Translations under genes and position numbers: made by a program
DNA from: Serpula lacrymans var. lacrymans S7.9
Taxonomy: Eukaryota; Basidiomycota; Agaricomycetes; Boletales; Serpulaceae
DNA length: 64,000 nt
Reading direction: 5' to 3'
Assembly (NCBI RefSeq): GCF_000218685.1
Contig: NW_006763295.1
Location: 1,410,430 to 1,474,429, forward strand
The notes under the pieces: generated by a model
Databases searched by the model: none
What the model saw: only the letters and a program-made list of their open reading frames with translations
What the model was told of the DNA's origin: nothing
In this document: piece after piece, positions 8,882 through 18,436 of the stretch
Layout: each line of letters begins with the position of its first letter
Position numbering within the stretch: the stretch's first letter is position 1

Positions 8882-10068
8882 AAACCCTGAAGGATCTTTG
8901 CTCTTTCTTCCGCACTCATGTTTTGCAAGAACTCCCTAACATTGAATTGGGGTTTTGCGTGCGCCTCTTTTTTGCATTCAAAGGATCGGTGTCCTTTTTC
9001 TCCGCACCAGTAACAGAGCCCTTTCTGTCGGTACTCCGCTTTATCAACCTTCATCGGGTCACCGGCTTGGGTATAAAGGTACCCGCTACCGTCCTTCTTT
9101 CTTTCGACCTTTGGTTCGGTCTTTCCTCCTCCGTCTTGCTTCTTTTTCTCCGTGCTTCTGAAGCTCTCCTTTTCTGCCTCTCTGTGGCGCCACAAGTAGT
9201 CTATGCGGATCAGCTCCTTTTTCCACTCTTCGTAGTTGGCTGGCTCTCGGCCGCCGTATATCACCTGATTGACCAGGGGTTCGTTCATGTTTCTACGTAA
9301 AAGTGAAATGAGGAAGTCCTCATTGGCTGCTTGGAGGTAGTTAGCCTCTGTCCTCAGTTCTTCGAAATGTTCGAAGTGCTTCTCTGCCGTGTTCTTTCCT
9401 TGGCGCAAGATCATAATGTCATTGCGGGCGGCGAGTTGCTCGTGAACATTTTTGAACCGAGTCTCCATCTTGTGAGCGAACCACTCAAAACTTTCGTAAG
9501 TGGATTTCAGGTTTTCTCCTCGCATCCTCTTTTCTATCTTCGTCTCCATCCACTCTGTTCTGAAGGCAGCCGCTGCTCCTCCCGTCATAAAAGAAAGCAC
9601 ATAGGCGATCTTTCTTTTGTCATCCGCGAAATACTCCTCATCATCCTCGTAGTTTAGCATTAAGGCCTCGCGGAAAGCCTTGTACTCTTTTCTGTCTCCA
9701 TCGAAGTTCTCAGGCTTCTGGAGTGCCGTTCTCGTTCTGTCTACGCGTTTCGGCTGCGTATTGGGTGGCGTGGGTGCGGATGCGGCGGGAGCGGACGTAG
9801 AAGAATTCGACGTAGCTAACCTCAGCTTGGCTAGCAATTCTTCTACTTCTTCTTTCGCCTCTTTGAGTTGTGTTTTGTAAAGGTCGTGGAGCCGTCTCTG
9901 CTCCTGTTCTATTCTGGCCCGAACGTACTGTTCCAGTCCAGCTTCCCTCGATGTTGGTGCTTGTGGTTCCAAGGGTGGGAGTGCACCTGACAATTCTCCC
10001 ATTCCTATCTCTGGTGTGTCCGGCTCTTCGCGCGGACCTCGCCACTCTCCGAATGCTTCTGTCGTCAT
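8878..10068 (-). CDS. gag: Element 1 Gag
   Basis: 396 residues from an ATG at 10068. It forms the virus-like particle and packages the RNA. The N-terminal third is acidic with a predicted coiled coil (residues about 45-85, rich in Glu, Lys and Leu), followed by a Ser/Ala/Pro linker and the capsid-like retrotransposon Gag domain (about 110-300). Near the C-terminus a single zinc knuckle CYWCGEKGHRSFEC fits CX2CX4HX4C. The stop TGA at 8880-8878 directly follows the slippery heptamer that leads into Pol. A long leader (about 690 nt) precedes the start. Confidence 0.92.
   Translation of the reverse strand: MTTEAFGEWRGPREEPDTPEIGMGELSGALPPLEPQAPTSREAGLEQYVRARIEQEQRRLHDLYKTQLKEAKEEVEELLAKLRLATSNSSTSAPAASAPTPPNTQPKRVDRTRTALQKPENFDGDRKEYKAFREALMLNYEDDEEYFADDKRKIAYVLSFMTGGAAAAFRTEWMETKIEKRMRGENLKSTYESFEWFAHKMETRFKNVHEQLAARNDIMILRQGKNTAEKHFEHFEELRTEANYLQAANEDFLISLLRRNMNEPLVNQVIYGGREPANYEEWKKELIRIDYLWRHREAEKESFRSTEKKKQDGGGKTEPKVERKKDGSGYLYTQAGDPMKVDKAEYRQKGLCYWCGEKGHRSFECKKEAHAKPQFNVREFLQNMSAEERAKILQGF
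8881..8887 (-). promoter_or_regulatory. -1 ribosomal frameshift site GGGTTTT
   Basis: On the minus strand the gag codons read CAG GGT TTT TGA. The heptamer G GGT TTT fits the X XXY YYZ rule in the gag frame exactly, and the gag stop is the next codon. Slipping back one base opens the pol frame at TTG AAG AGG. Pol has no ATG at its start, so frameshifting is the natural route to Gag-Pol. A downstream stimulatory structure was not checked. Confidence 0.75.
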
Positions 10069-10476
10069 GATCTGGGTAGGGGGTGTGGTATCGGGTTCTG
10101 ATTGGTTCTATTGCTGGGAATGTGAAGTAAATTTCCCAAGCTAATCTGTTCTCAGAGTGAAAGCGTTCTTCTGCTAGCCACTCTTCGAATTTCCCAGGTT
10201 GCATACAAAAGAGTTTCCCGATGATAAGTCGGATCAACACTTTCTAATGTAAGATCAACCGGTCTATCTGTTTCCTTCTTTAGTCAAGCGGTTCCTCTTC
10301 TGTCCCGCACTGACTATGTACGTAACTAATTCTACTCTGATATATCGGTGTTCTAAAGTATAGTAACTGGGGTCCAGACGGTTGTCCCAGTGATACCCAG
10401 CGAATAACCGCGTGCAGGTCTTTTCCAACTGGCGGACTCAAGTGAGCGGCCTGGTCAGAAGGGTAAAGAAGTTTTT

Positions 10477-10740
10477 CTAAACTAAGTAATACCTATTGGG
10501 CTCCACGCCGTCAAGGGTTCTAGCTAAAGGGTTGGAAGGGGGAGTGAGGGGGATATCGACAAACGACTCTGTGGGTGAGACGTTGGCAGGAAAAAATGAG
10601 ATAATGGTAGATGGTCGGGTGATAGGTGTGATGATTGTTGGTTTAGTGATGTAGACGTAGAGTTTGGCAATGCCAAAGAGTATGATTGCGATGAGAGGGA
10701 ATAGGGTGATGATTAGGATAGCTGTGCTTTTGCTCATCAA
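10477..10740 (-). CDS. Element 1 leader ORF: small single-span membrane protein
   Basis: 87 codons, starting MMSKST about 15 nt after the self-priming site. Residues 7-31 are strongly hydrophobic (AILIITLFPLIAIILFGIAK is the core), followed by a Thr/Pro-rich tail. It would be the first ORF on the genomic RNA, upstream of Gag. I know of no family for it. It recalls the LTR-encoded peptide of element 2 in size and topology, but no sequence similarity can be claimed. It could also be a fortuitous upstream ORF. Confidence 0.45.
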   Translation of the reverse strand: MMSKSTAILIITLFPLIAIILFGIAKLYVYITKPTIITPITRPSTIISFFPANVSPTESFVDIPLTPPSNPLARTLDGVEPNRYYLV

Positions 10741-10754
10741 CAGGTGTCGTTCAA

Positions 10755-10765
10755 AGTTGTAGATT
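10755..10765 (-). other. Element 1 self-primer binding site (Tf1 type)
   Basis: On the minus strand the 11 nt AATCTACAACT lie one base inside the 5' LTR. They are exactly complementary to AGTTGTAGATT (10865-10855), the predicted first 11 nt of the mRNA. Pairing ends after exactly 11 nt on both sides. No TGG-starting tRNA-type site lies at this position. In the fission yeast element Tf1 the first 11 nt of the RNA prime minus-strand synthesis in this way. Confidence 0.8.
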
Positions 10766-10766
10766 A

Positions 10767-11108
10767 TGTAAAGACCCTAGCTGTTATGCCGGTAACCCGA
10801 GCAGCGTAGGACTTAAATCACACAACAAGTGTCTGACAAGCAAGTATAAGAGTAAATCTACAACTGGGGTATGTACATGGATATCGTGCTAGTTATATAG
10901 AAGAAGGCATGAGGCTACGGTGAGGTATGACGTAGTGTATTGGTAAGTAACATGTGTAATGCGTGAGGCTGATTGGTAATGAGTATTACTAATGTGTCAC
11001 GTGATTACTAGATAAGATAAGATCAAGGAGAGATTAGATAAGGTGAGATAATAGTCTCTATCTCGCGATTAGATAAAAAAGATGAGTCACATGGGTACGA
11101 TCGTGACA
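10767..11108 (-). repeat. Element 1 5' LTR
   Basis: 342 bp. Carries the promoter on the minus strand: a TATATA box at 10894-10899 and the predicted RNA start near 10865, leaving an R-U5 of about 99 nt. Confidence 0.95.
10855..10899 (-). promoter_or_regulatory. Element 1 promoter and predicted 5' end of RNA
   Basis: The minus strand has TATATAA at about 10893-10899. The 11-mer AGTTGTAGATT begins at 10865, about 34 nt downstream of the TATA start. This 11-mer is the exact complement of the site next to the LTR, which is why the RNA start is placed here. The start itself is inferred. Confidence 0.6.
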
Positions 11109-12093
11109 GTAAGGCCATGGAACCGTCGGATTTGGGCTAGGTGGTGGACTGGTGGCTCCAGTTTTTTTTTTTTCCAGCAGAACATTCATTTGCAGTGCAA
11201 TTATTTTTGATTTTTGAATCATTGTCATGGACACATATTTTTTAGAATGCCTGACCAACAATAAAGGAACTGTGTTGATACTGATATTTTTTTTGCCTTG
11301 CCCTTTTTTACTGCATCTTCCTATGACATCATGATTTTTCTTGCTCTCTTTTTGTTATTGGACTTTATTTTATGGCTGTACAAACCTGTGGCATTACTTA
11401 CACAGCATTCATTGTTCTATCATTTTCTTTTCTTTATTTGGATGATCTTATCCTGTACTACCTACGCAGGATTTGTCAGCATACATTCCTTCCTTCATAT
11501 TCTTTCTCATTCTTTTTGCATAGCTATACTGTGCATAGCCTACCTTTCTTTTACTATATAAACCCCTGTATTTTACCTTGTAAAAAAACAACAAGAACTC
11601 CAATCCAGACTTCTTCTCTAAATTTCAAGTTCACTACTCTGCTACTTGTGATCCAGTGTGGTCACAACACTTCCCACTGCTACCACTGTTAACTGCTGTC
11701 ATTGTCACTCGTCACTTTTGAAAGTCACTGTCATCCCTTTCAATTAGAGTCCTTCTGAGCACTACAGTTTGTGCGTCAGGAGCCTGCTATCATTGGGAAC
11801 CTCGTTATCTCGTCATTCTCAAACCTACCTTGTGCTACAATTAGTAAGGTAGTGCTCGTCCATACTCATCATAAGCCCCTATCTTCTATAATTCAACTAT
11901 CCCTCCTCCTCAAAACCCACACTCATACATCTCTGGGTTTTACTTTGAAGGATCATTATATGTACCACCCCACAAACAACTAGACCACTCCACTGTTCTA
12001 GGAGGCAAAGCCCATACACAAGTTCCGTGGAATCTGGGAGGATTGTGTGTTAGTTTGTTTTTGTGTGTGGTTTTCTAACAACAGTTCTCATCA
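11109..12093. repeat. Old transposon debris with a candidate LTR
   Basis: No gene is seen. The stretch 11273-11669 has LTR-like traits: TGTTGATA start, CACAACA end, and an internal TATATAAACCCC box near 11555 followed by an A-rich run. No partner LTR or target duplication was found, so the boundaries are tentative. The rest is low-complexity, pyrimidine-rich sequence. Confidence 0.35.
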
Positions 12094-12306
12094 TTGACAC
12101 CGTGCTTGCACAAAACATATTCCACGGAAATACTGTATCATTTCATCCAAGATGACTTAGTATCAACGGGAGAGGCAGTAATCAGATATGTTCCTACAGG
12201 AGACATGGTTGCCAACATTCTCACTCTCACTCACAAAAAACACTGGAAATTCTCTAAAGCTATGGGACTACGGTTGCACTCAAGTGGGAGTGACAAAACC
12301 AGATAA
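12094..12306 (+). pseudogene. Copia RNase H C-terminal fragment
   Basis: The translated piece (ILYHFIQDDLVSTGEAVIRY, then VPTGDMVANILTLTHKKHW and KAMGL) follows the conserved end of copia RNase H: a HFI.D block, the YVPT..M.AD.LTK block and a final MGL. It has no upstream RT in frame. It is probably the 3' end of a decayed copia element, possibly that of the candidate LTR at 11273. Confidence 0.65.
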
Positions 12307-12425
12307 ACCCAGTCTCTGCTAAAGCAGCCATTGTCCTCCATGGAGTCACCATTGTTCTCCTAGGAGTCATTATACTGTAGCGAGTAGCACCTCCGACTAT
12401 AAGTAGTAAGGGGTTTAGTATAGGA

Positions 12426-12929
12426 ATACCTCAGTTGTTTCTATAGCCTCTTAGGCAGTGGCTGAGGTATGTTACATTACATTTATTAGAGATCACCTCT
12501 CTTAAAACAATCTAGTCAAAACAATATGCTCAGCTTTCGGGGGGAAAGACTAAGCTATATTCAGGTCCTACCTAGTCAAAACAATATGCTAGGTACAGAG
12601 GTAAGTAAAATGTTAAACTACATATATAGGCAGACATATACTCACCTCAGCTTTCGGGGGGAAAGACTGAGGTGGGTATGGTTGCTACGAAGGTTTATAA
12701 GTCGCAAGAAAAACAGAAGTAAAGATGTAAGTAATTTATTTTCATTAATACGCACGGGCCAGCTGAACTACAGCTCTTTCCTAATCTAGCGTCCACGCTG
12801 CGTCCTATCTTTGGGCTCGCTGTACAGTGCTTGCCCTCAGACTATATTTCCAACAACCTCAAACTAACATCTATTGTAGTTTCACTTAGGTAAATAATAA
12901 AGTTGTTTCTATAGCCTCTAAGGCAGTGG
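12426..12929. repeat. Cluster of short GC-rich hairpin modules
   Basis: Three core sequences recur between short, locally matched stems. Core A (TTGTTTCTATAGCCTC, then T/A, TAGGCAGTGG or AAGGCAGTGG) is at 12435-12461 and 12903-12929. Core B (TCAAAACAATATG) is at about 12515-12527 and 12576-12588. Core C (CTTTCGGGGGGAAAGA) is at 12534-12549 and 12651-12666. Flanking stems are ATACCTCAG/CTGAGGTAT, CACCTCAG/CTGAGGTG, GCTCAG/CTAAGC and TACCTAG/CTAGGTA. No gene is seen here. Confidence 0.6.
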
Positions 12930-13418
12930 CTGAGTTTCACTTAGATTTATTACTATGCTCCATGGAGAACAATGGCTGCTTGAGCAGAGACCGGTTTTGT
13001 CACCTTGTTGTACGTGGCCCTCTGATTGCCAACAACAATCCAGTACAGGGTGGGAACGAGCCTACTAAATTACTATCCAGGAAAAAGCGGGTCCAGGACT
13101 GCCCAGAGGGCAATTTCTTCTTATGTAAGCTATTGGAGACTATTTCTACCCGTTATCTCTTGTACAATCACAGAATGTTCTCTTCGCTTAGTGCTTATCT
13201 ACTTCCTATTTCTGCTTTTACTTCTGATTTAACCCATCCGGCATACCATCATTGCAGTTCCTTATCGCAAAGCTCTATTAAGATGATGGACACTCACGAT
13301 TAACTGGCCATGTGCATTATTTTCTCCCACAGACAAACTGAGAGCCCAAATAATATAGTGGTCGAGTGAACTGACAAATAGCTCAACTGCGACTTGTTTC
13401 TTTGCAACATCTTTCATT

Positions 13419-15035
13419 ATGAAGGCGATCACTGTGACTGGCGTGATTTTTGCCTTTGGATTTCCGAGTCTCCCATCTTCTACTGGTCATGAACAGATAC
13501 CACTCAAAACACAGGATGGCGGCGAAACATGGCTTTCGAAGTATGGAAAACAGATTGATCAGCCTTTCTCTGGTCCATTAGCTTTCTCTCACTTACCATA
13601 CACACGCTGTTTGGAGGATGAGTCCGCTGCATTTGATATCGCACTTCTCGGAATGCCCTTCGATACTGGGACCTCTTATCGCCCGGGTGCTCGTTTTGGA
13701 CCTTATGCTATCCGCTCAGGAAGCAGAAGGCAAAGAGGTTCTCGAGGGTATACGCTAGCCTGGGGAAACAACCCTTACGAGCTAGGCTCTGAAATATTAG
13801 ATTGTGGTGATGTATGATAATTATTGGTGTGCGTCCAAGTGGCAACATTTATACTAATTTCTGTCCTCAGGTACCTGTCATGCCCTTTGACAATGCGCTA
13901 GCGATCGACCAGATGGAAGTTGCGTACTCCACACTATTAGCGAGGACTATAGCTTCTAGTTCCACATCTTGGCCTCAAGGCGCAGTTATCGCGAATGATG
14001 AACGTGAACATCCAAGGATTATCACGTAGGGCTTCATCATTTGTATCGTAACCTATATTCTGATGTACGTGCATGCAGTTTGGGCGGGGATCACACTATT
14101 GTACTTCCCATACTCCGTTCCTTGAATAAGGTGTATGGTCCTGTATCTGTCATACACTTTGATGCACATTTGGATACGTGGGCAAGCTATCCTGGTTCAA
14201 TGACTGAGCAGTCACGAATCACTCATGGGACATTTTTCTACATTGCTCAAGAGGAAGGTCTGATCGCGAATTCAAGTATACATGCTGGCATCAGATGTAA
14301 ATTACAAGTACTCCCGTCTGTTTTTCTCCCAACACCTCAAATTGACAATTCTTATTTCAATAGGGCCTTGGCGATATCGAGAATGATAGTGCAGTCGGAT
14401 TTCAGGTTATCACCACCGACGATATCGATGATCATGGAATTCCAGCGATAATTGAACAAATCAGACGGCGGGTTGGATCTTCTCCTGTTTACCTTAGGTA
14501 TGTCATATTATATGCCGTATGCTAACGGTATCTGAAAGGTCCATGTAGCCTTGATATAGATGTCATTGGTTAGTTTTCAATTTTCTTCCACTATTTACTG
14601 CCGCTTGAATGTATGTCTAGATCCTGGTTTAGCCCCAGCAAGTAGGTCTCGTGTTCTTTGATGGTGCCATATATTGACTTTCGTTCACAGCAGGAACCCC
14701 CGAAGCTGGTGGCTGGACAAGCAGAGAAGTGAAGAGAATAATTCGTGGTCTGGCGGGCTTGAATTTTGTGTAAGTCAGATTGGAACAAAATGTAAATTGC
14801 GGAGACTGAGGCTTCCATTCACCAGCGGTGCAGACGTCGTTGAAGTCGCGCCCGCTTATGATCATGGTGATTAAATACATTATCAAGAATGGATTCAGGC
14901 TTACTTTCCCCTGCAGCCGAAATCACAGGCATCGCGGCTGCAGATATCGTACACGATTTCCTGTCGATGTTCTTGTCTCACGAACCTCCTACATCACCCG
15001 CATACCCCGGTCGAATGCCTAAAGATGAACTGTGA
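13419..15035 (+). CDS. Agmatinase-type ureohydrolase, secreted or ER-retained
   Basis: Hydrolyses agmatine (or a related guanidino compound) to an amine and urea with a two-manganese centre. Nine exons: 13419-13811, 13871-14025, 14079-14307, 14364-14497, 14549-14568, 14621-14641, 14691-14769, 14826-14866, 14917-15035. They sum to 1191 nt (396 residues), in frame. Metal ligands are present: LGGDHT, HFDAHLD and DIDVIDPGLAP followed by GTPEAGGW. Residues 1-22 form a signal peptide (ITVTGVIFAFGFPSLPS), and the protein ends in PKDEL, an ER-retrieval signal. Exons 5 and 6 are only 20 and 21 nt. The substrate is inferred from the family; related ureohydrolases such as guanidinobutyrase cannot be excluded. 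Confidence 0.88.
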
Positions 15036-15689
15036 TCTTTTTGACCGTTCAGACCTCAGGTTAACTTCGGACAAAATATATAGTATATACCATGCTTTCG
15101 CGATGTTATGCCATTCCCAATGTTGACAATCAAACAAAACTTTTGCAAGTCTTTAATTCTTGCACCGCTAGGAAGAAGGCACAGTGAGTATGGAAAACTA
15201 TCAGTGATTCTTCCCCCCACACATATGAGTCATAACGGATTGAGTTAAGAGGAGGCGTAAATTCATCTCATAAGTGTATGAAACAACGTCCGTGAACGAT
15301 ATAGGCCAGAGGGAAGTGTATCGATAAAAAAGAAGATTGCACGATAAATAACATTGCTCCAGTAGCTTAACTCTTTGATCTCCGTTGCTCTGGTGGCTGT
15401 GAAGGACCAATTTCGTATCTGGAAGGACTCTCGCTGAAGAGTTGCTACACTGGTGACCCGATAGCGATATGGGGGACCCAGGGCCTTAAACTGGGCTTAT
15501 GTTTTGAGCCCCAGATACGAATTTCGTGAGAATAAATGAAGGTCCATGAGAGCTAGGGAAGTATGATGATTGCTGTGCTACGAGAGGGCTAGAAATAGCA
15601 GGGACAGCGCTGTGACCGTACCCACCACCTCTCTTGAAGCTTGAAGTACGGGAAGAAGCGTTTATCGAGCGAACCCTTTTTTTTTTGTA
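15036..15689. other. Intergenic, no gene seen
   Basis: 3' flank of the agmatinase gene and decayed sequence downstream of the ACR3 remnant. A 96-codon minus-strand ORF at 15486-15776 overlaps the remnant in a different frame and shows no family features. Confidence 0.5.
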
Positions 15690-16441
15690 ATAAACCTTAC
15701 AAAGTAGTGCGTATATCAGCAAACAACCCGGCACACGGAGAATGAAGCACAATTTGTAGCAAGGAGTTAATGACAACTAGGATCGCCAGAATTGCGCGGT
15801 AGTCGTGATTGTTTTGTGCGGACTGATTCCATATCATTATCATTGCTGTGCAGCGTGCTAGGCCAACGAGGATCACGCCTGTGCCGTATGTCAGAAGATC
15901 GAGGGGCGTCGTTCATGCCAGGCCAAGCATGAGGAGTAGGCCAACTATCCAGTTGAGGGACATAGTGAGCGCTATATGAATCAAGATACGTCGAGAGAGG
16001 AAGACAGCTCCTATTGTTTCATATTTGAGCTTGGTCAGGATTGGCCACATGATGACAATGAGGCCAATGGCGACCGCTGTTTAGACATGTACCATGTTAA
16101 TCTCAATAGCACAAGGTATAAGAAATAGACATACGAATGGAGACGCTCTGCAAGCACGCAGTGTCAAAGCTTTTTGAATTCCTGGGGCTAACTCGCCGAA
16201 GACTACACCGATGACCATGCACAGAAGTGGTAGTTATTTGTAGGCGGTCTAAAATTCCAAGTCGTCGAAACAGCATATTTTGTCATTTAGCGATTGATGT
16301 GATGAAAATCTGAATAGATGTACATTGAGAGGTCGTCTCAGGCTCAGCTACAGGATAAGTGTCAAAAGCTCTGGAAGAGACCGTTGCAACAGCTTGAGGA
16401 GTGTTCAACGAAAGTTCGTCTGCAGACTGCTCTAAGGACAT
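15690..16441 (-). pseudogene. ACR3 arsenite permease pseudogene
   Basis: Reading the minus strand from an ATG at 16441, a hydrophilic N-terminus (MSLEQSADEL...) is followed by pieces of the ACR3/BASS fold: LGILDRL, CMVIGVVFGELAPG, VAIGLIVIMWPILTK, then LNWIVGLLLMLGLA, GVILVGLARC, IWNQSAQNNHDYRAIL and INSLLQIVL. ACR3 pumps arsenite out of the cell. Frameshifts near 16250 and 16165, an in-frame TGA after LMLGLA, and loss of the C-terminal half (a stop after about the sixth membrane helix) show it is dead. Some introns remain recognisable. A complete functional paralogue may exist elsewhere. Confidence 0.75.
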
Positions 16442-17166
16442 GACAAGATAAAAATTGGGAGATGATGCGGTGCTTCGTAAGAAGCATGGTATTGGTATGT
16501 TCGCTTGAATAGCAACGAAATCATATCGGTTTTCATTATCGCAGACGAACTAGGAAATTAGGAAATCGTTAGTCAAATTCGAAGTCGCGTAGCGTGTCCC
16601 GTACCCCGGCTGTTTGCACGCCATCGAAGGAGATGTTCTAATTGGACAATGTAGTATTCGACACTAATGATCAACCAAGCCATCCATGGTGAAGGAGGCT
16701 CCTCGATGACGTCCATGAGAGTCCCGCTGGTCAACCCGGAATGGAGACAGCTCAAGCCAACGATGAGCAGTTGGGCCAACATTTGCACAACCTCAGCGAG
16801 GGACTGATCTAAGACATGAAAGGAAAGGATGGTTTATCGTCGTGAAACTAGAGGCCTATGTTCGGTGATCGCGGTTCGAATCTTGGGATCGAAAGATGCA
16901 GCGCCGAGAATAATATGTTGTTACGGTATGACTAGCATATACACTCCAAAGAGCCATTTCCACCATGATGCTCTGTCATCTCACTACAGCAGGAAAACGA
17001 AAGATGGATAGTAGATGTTCTTTACAACATCCCAACTGTGATACAGATATGCTACACGGGATTCAAAACATAACGATGGAGAGAATGTTACTCGCGTGGC
17101 GAAATTTGGTCATAGCGTTAAGGAACCAAGGAGTGTCGCATGAAAGGCAGGCTGATGTAGCGTGGG
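16442..17166 (-). other. Unassigned sequence with a possible membrane-protein fragment
   Basis: A minus-strand open stretch at 16573-16788 gives about 60 protein-like residues with two hydrophobic segments (MLAQLLIVGLSCLHSG and WMAWLIISVEYYIVQL), apparently bounded by splice-like sites. I could not assign a family or extend it into a gene. Possibly another gene remnant beside the ACR3 pseudogene. Confidence 0.3.
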
Positions 17167-18436
17167 CTATAGATTTTGTATTTCAAAAGGGTGGCGGACA
17201 AGTTCATCGTACAGATCAGCTGGGAGGTCACGAACAAGAGTCACAGCTATTCCAATGACAGGAAGAGCCTCGAGGGGAGGGAAAGTGCGGAGAATGCGCA
17301 TCGGACTACAATCCATATCATAAGCCGAACTATCCATCTAGAAAGTGCTCAGTGGAATCATACCTCAAGGAATTCATAACTTCATCTCTCATAAGCAAAA
17401 GCTGTGCAATCACACATAAAACATTCAAATGTACGCCAAACGCAAGGAGGAAGTCCCATAGCTGGAGGACTTGATCAAGGGGTGGGGTGCACGCGCACAA
17501 CGTCAGCACGGCTACAAAAATACACAGGTTATCTGATGCACTAAAAAAAGGACGTCCAACGCACATGGGAAAGCATAAATTTCTGCCGATAGATTCTTTG
17601 ATCTCAGGTGCGCGAAAAGCTCAGGATCTACGATCTTCAGGCATCGATCTAAGAGCTACCACATAGTCAGACAACGCGGTAAAGAGCTTCAAGGGAATAC
17701 TTACCTTGAGCCCTCGGTGTACACCTTCTAAAGTAGGCTGAACGTATAGTGGACATGATTCTTCGATGAACTTCGCAAAACAAAAAAATGCCTCGAGTTC
17801 CGAGGGCATGGTATACAGGAAAGGTGCGGCAAGAACGTTCATGCCCTGAACATATGTGAATCCAAGTTGATGAGTCTCTTGACGATCTTTGGAATGGTGG
17901 GAGCCTGAGATACACGATGCAGGGGAACACGGAAAGCACGTACCATGATTCCGCCACACAAACGCATCGAGGAGACGAACGAGCATGTCTTCACGAACTC
18001 GTTCTTTGAACCCACGATCAGTAGCTAAAGTTCTGATAATACTATAAGCATAGTAATTCTGTAGTGTGGGTGCTGAATGCAGACCTGAACGTGTCATTTC
18101 TTATTTTTTCTCGGACCTCACATGGGCCTCGTGAAACATATTGTAGAAACGTTTCTGCAGACAAGCTATCAACACGAAGGAGAATTTTCCATATCCGAGG
18201 GCGTAGTGTAGGATCCTGGTGACATGAGAGTTGCTTTCAGTTCCCTAATTACATGCGGCGAAAGTAGTAGTACAACACACGGCAGCAGATGGGATACCCT
18301 CGACCAAAATCATCCGTCGCAGCTTCTTGACACCGTCTTCAACATCTGGGGATCGCTTTGACTTGGTAGTTTTTGGCTGGTTTAGGATTTTATTGAAAGA
18401 ATGTGCGGTCGCTGCTGCAGACGGCGAGGAAGACAT
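17167..18436 (-). CDS. BUB2: BUB2-type TBC-domain GTPase-activating protein
   Basis: Bub2 with Bfa1 (Cdc16 with Byr4 in fission yeast) is the GAP for the Tem1/Spg1 GTPase. It holds back mitotic exit or septation at the spindle pole until the spindle is placed. Spliced minus-strand exons give LRRMILVEGIP, then DPTLRPRIWKILLRVDSLSA, TLATDRGFKERV, FVWRNHG, the TBC core YVQGMNVLAAPFLY, CPLYVQPTLEGVHRG, RSKNLSAEIYAFPS, LTLCACTPPLDQVLQLWDF, a short intron, and SPMRILRTFPPL. All are close to the fungal Bub2 consensus. Start ATG at 18436; stop TAG at 17169-17167. One inferred intron (43 nt, GTTATG donor) needs confirmation. It shares a 150-bp promoter with the adaptin gene on the other strand. Confidence 0.9.

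Larger units (their letters stand above)
4213..11108 (-). mobile_element. Element 1: complete Ty3/gypsy chromovirus
   Basis: A 6896-bp minus-strand element with two 342-bp LTRs that differ at three positions, flanked by the perfect 5-bp duplication GTAAG (4208-4212 and 11109-11113). The order on the minus strand is LTR, self-priming site, small leader ORF, Gag, Pol (PR-RT-RH-IN-chromodomain), polypurine tract, LTR. Gag and Pol are both open, so it looks structurally intact and young. The chromodomain and domain order place it with fungal chromoviruses, in the broad Tf1/sushi group. Confidence 0.95.

Noticed and set aside
9710..10240. 176-codon minus-strand ORF overlapping element 1 gag
   Set aside because: Runs in another frame of gag and its leader, with Arg/Thr-rich shadow composition; the gag frame has the zinc knuckle and domain structure.
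11298..11692. Overlapping ORFs of about 90-106 codons with hydrophobic composition
   Set aside because: Pyrimidine-rich LTR-like sequence with a TATA box; hydrophobic translation is expected from T-rich DNA.
16868..16880. GGTTCGAATCT, which matches the B box of a tRNA gene
   Set aside because: The flanking bases do not form a T-arm stem, and no A box or cloverleaf is found at the right distance.
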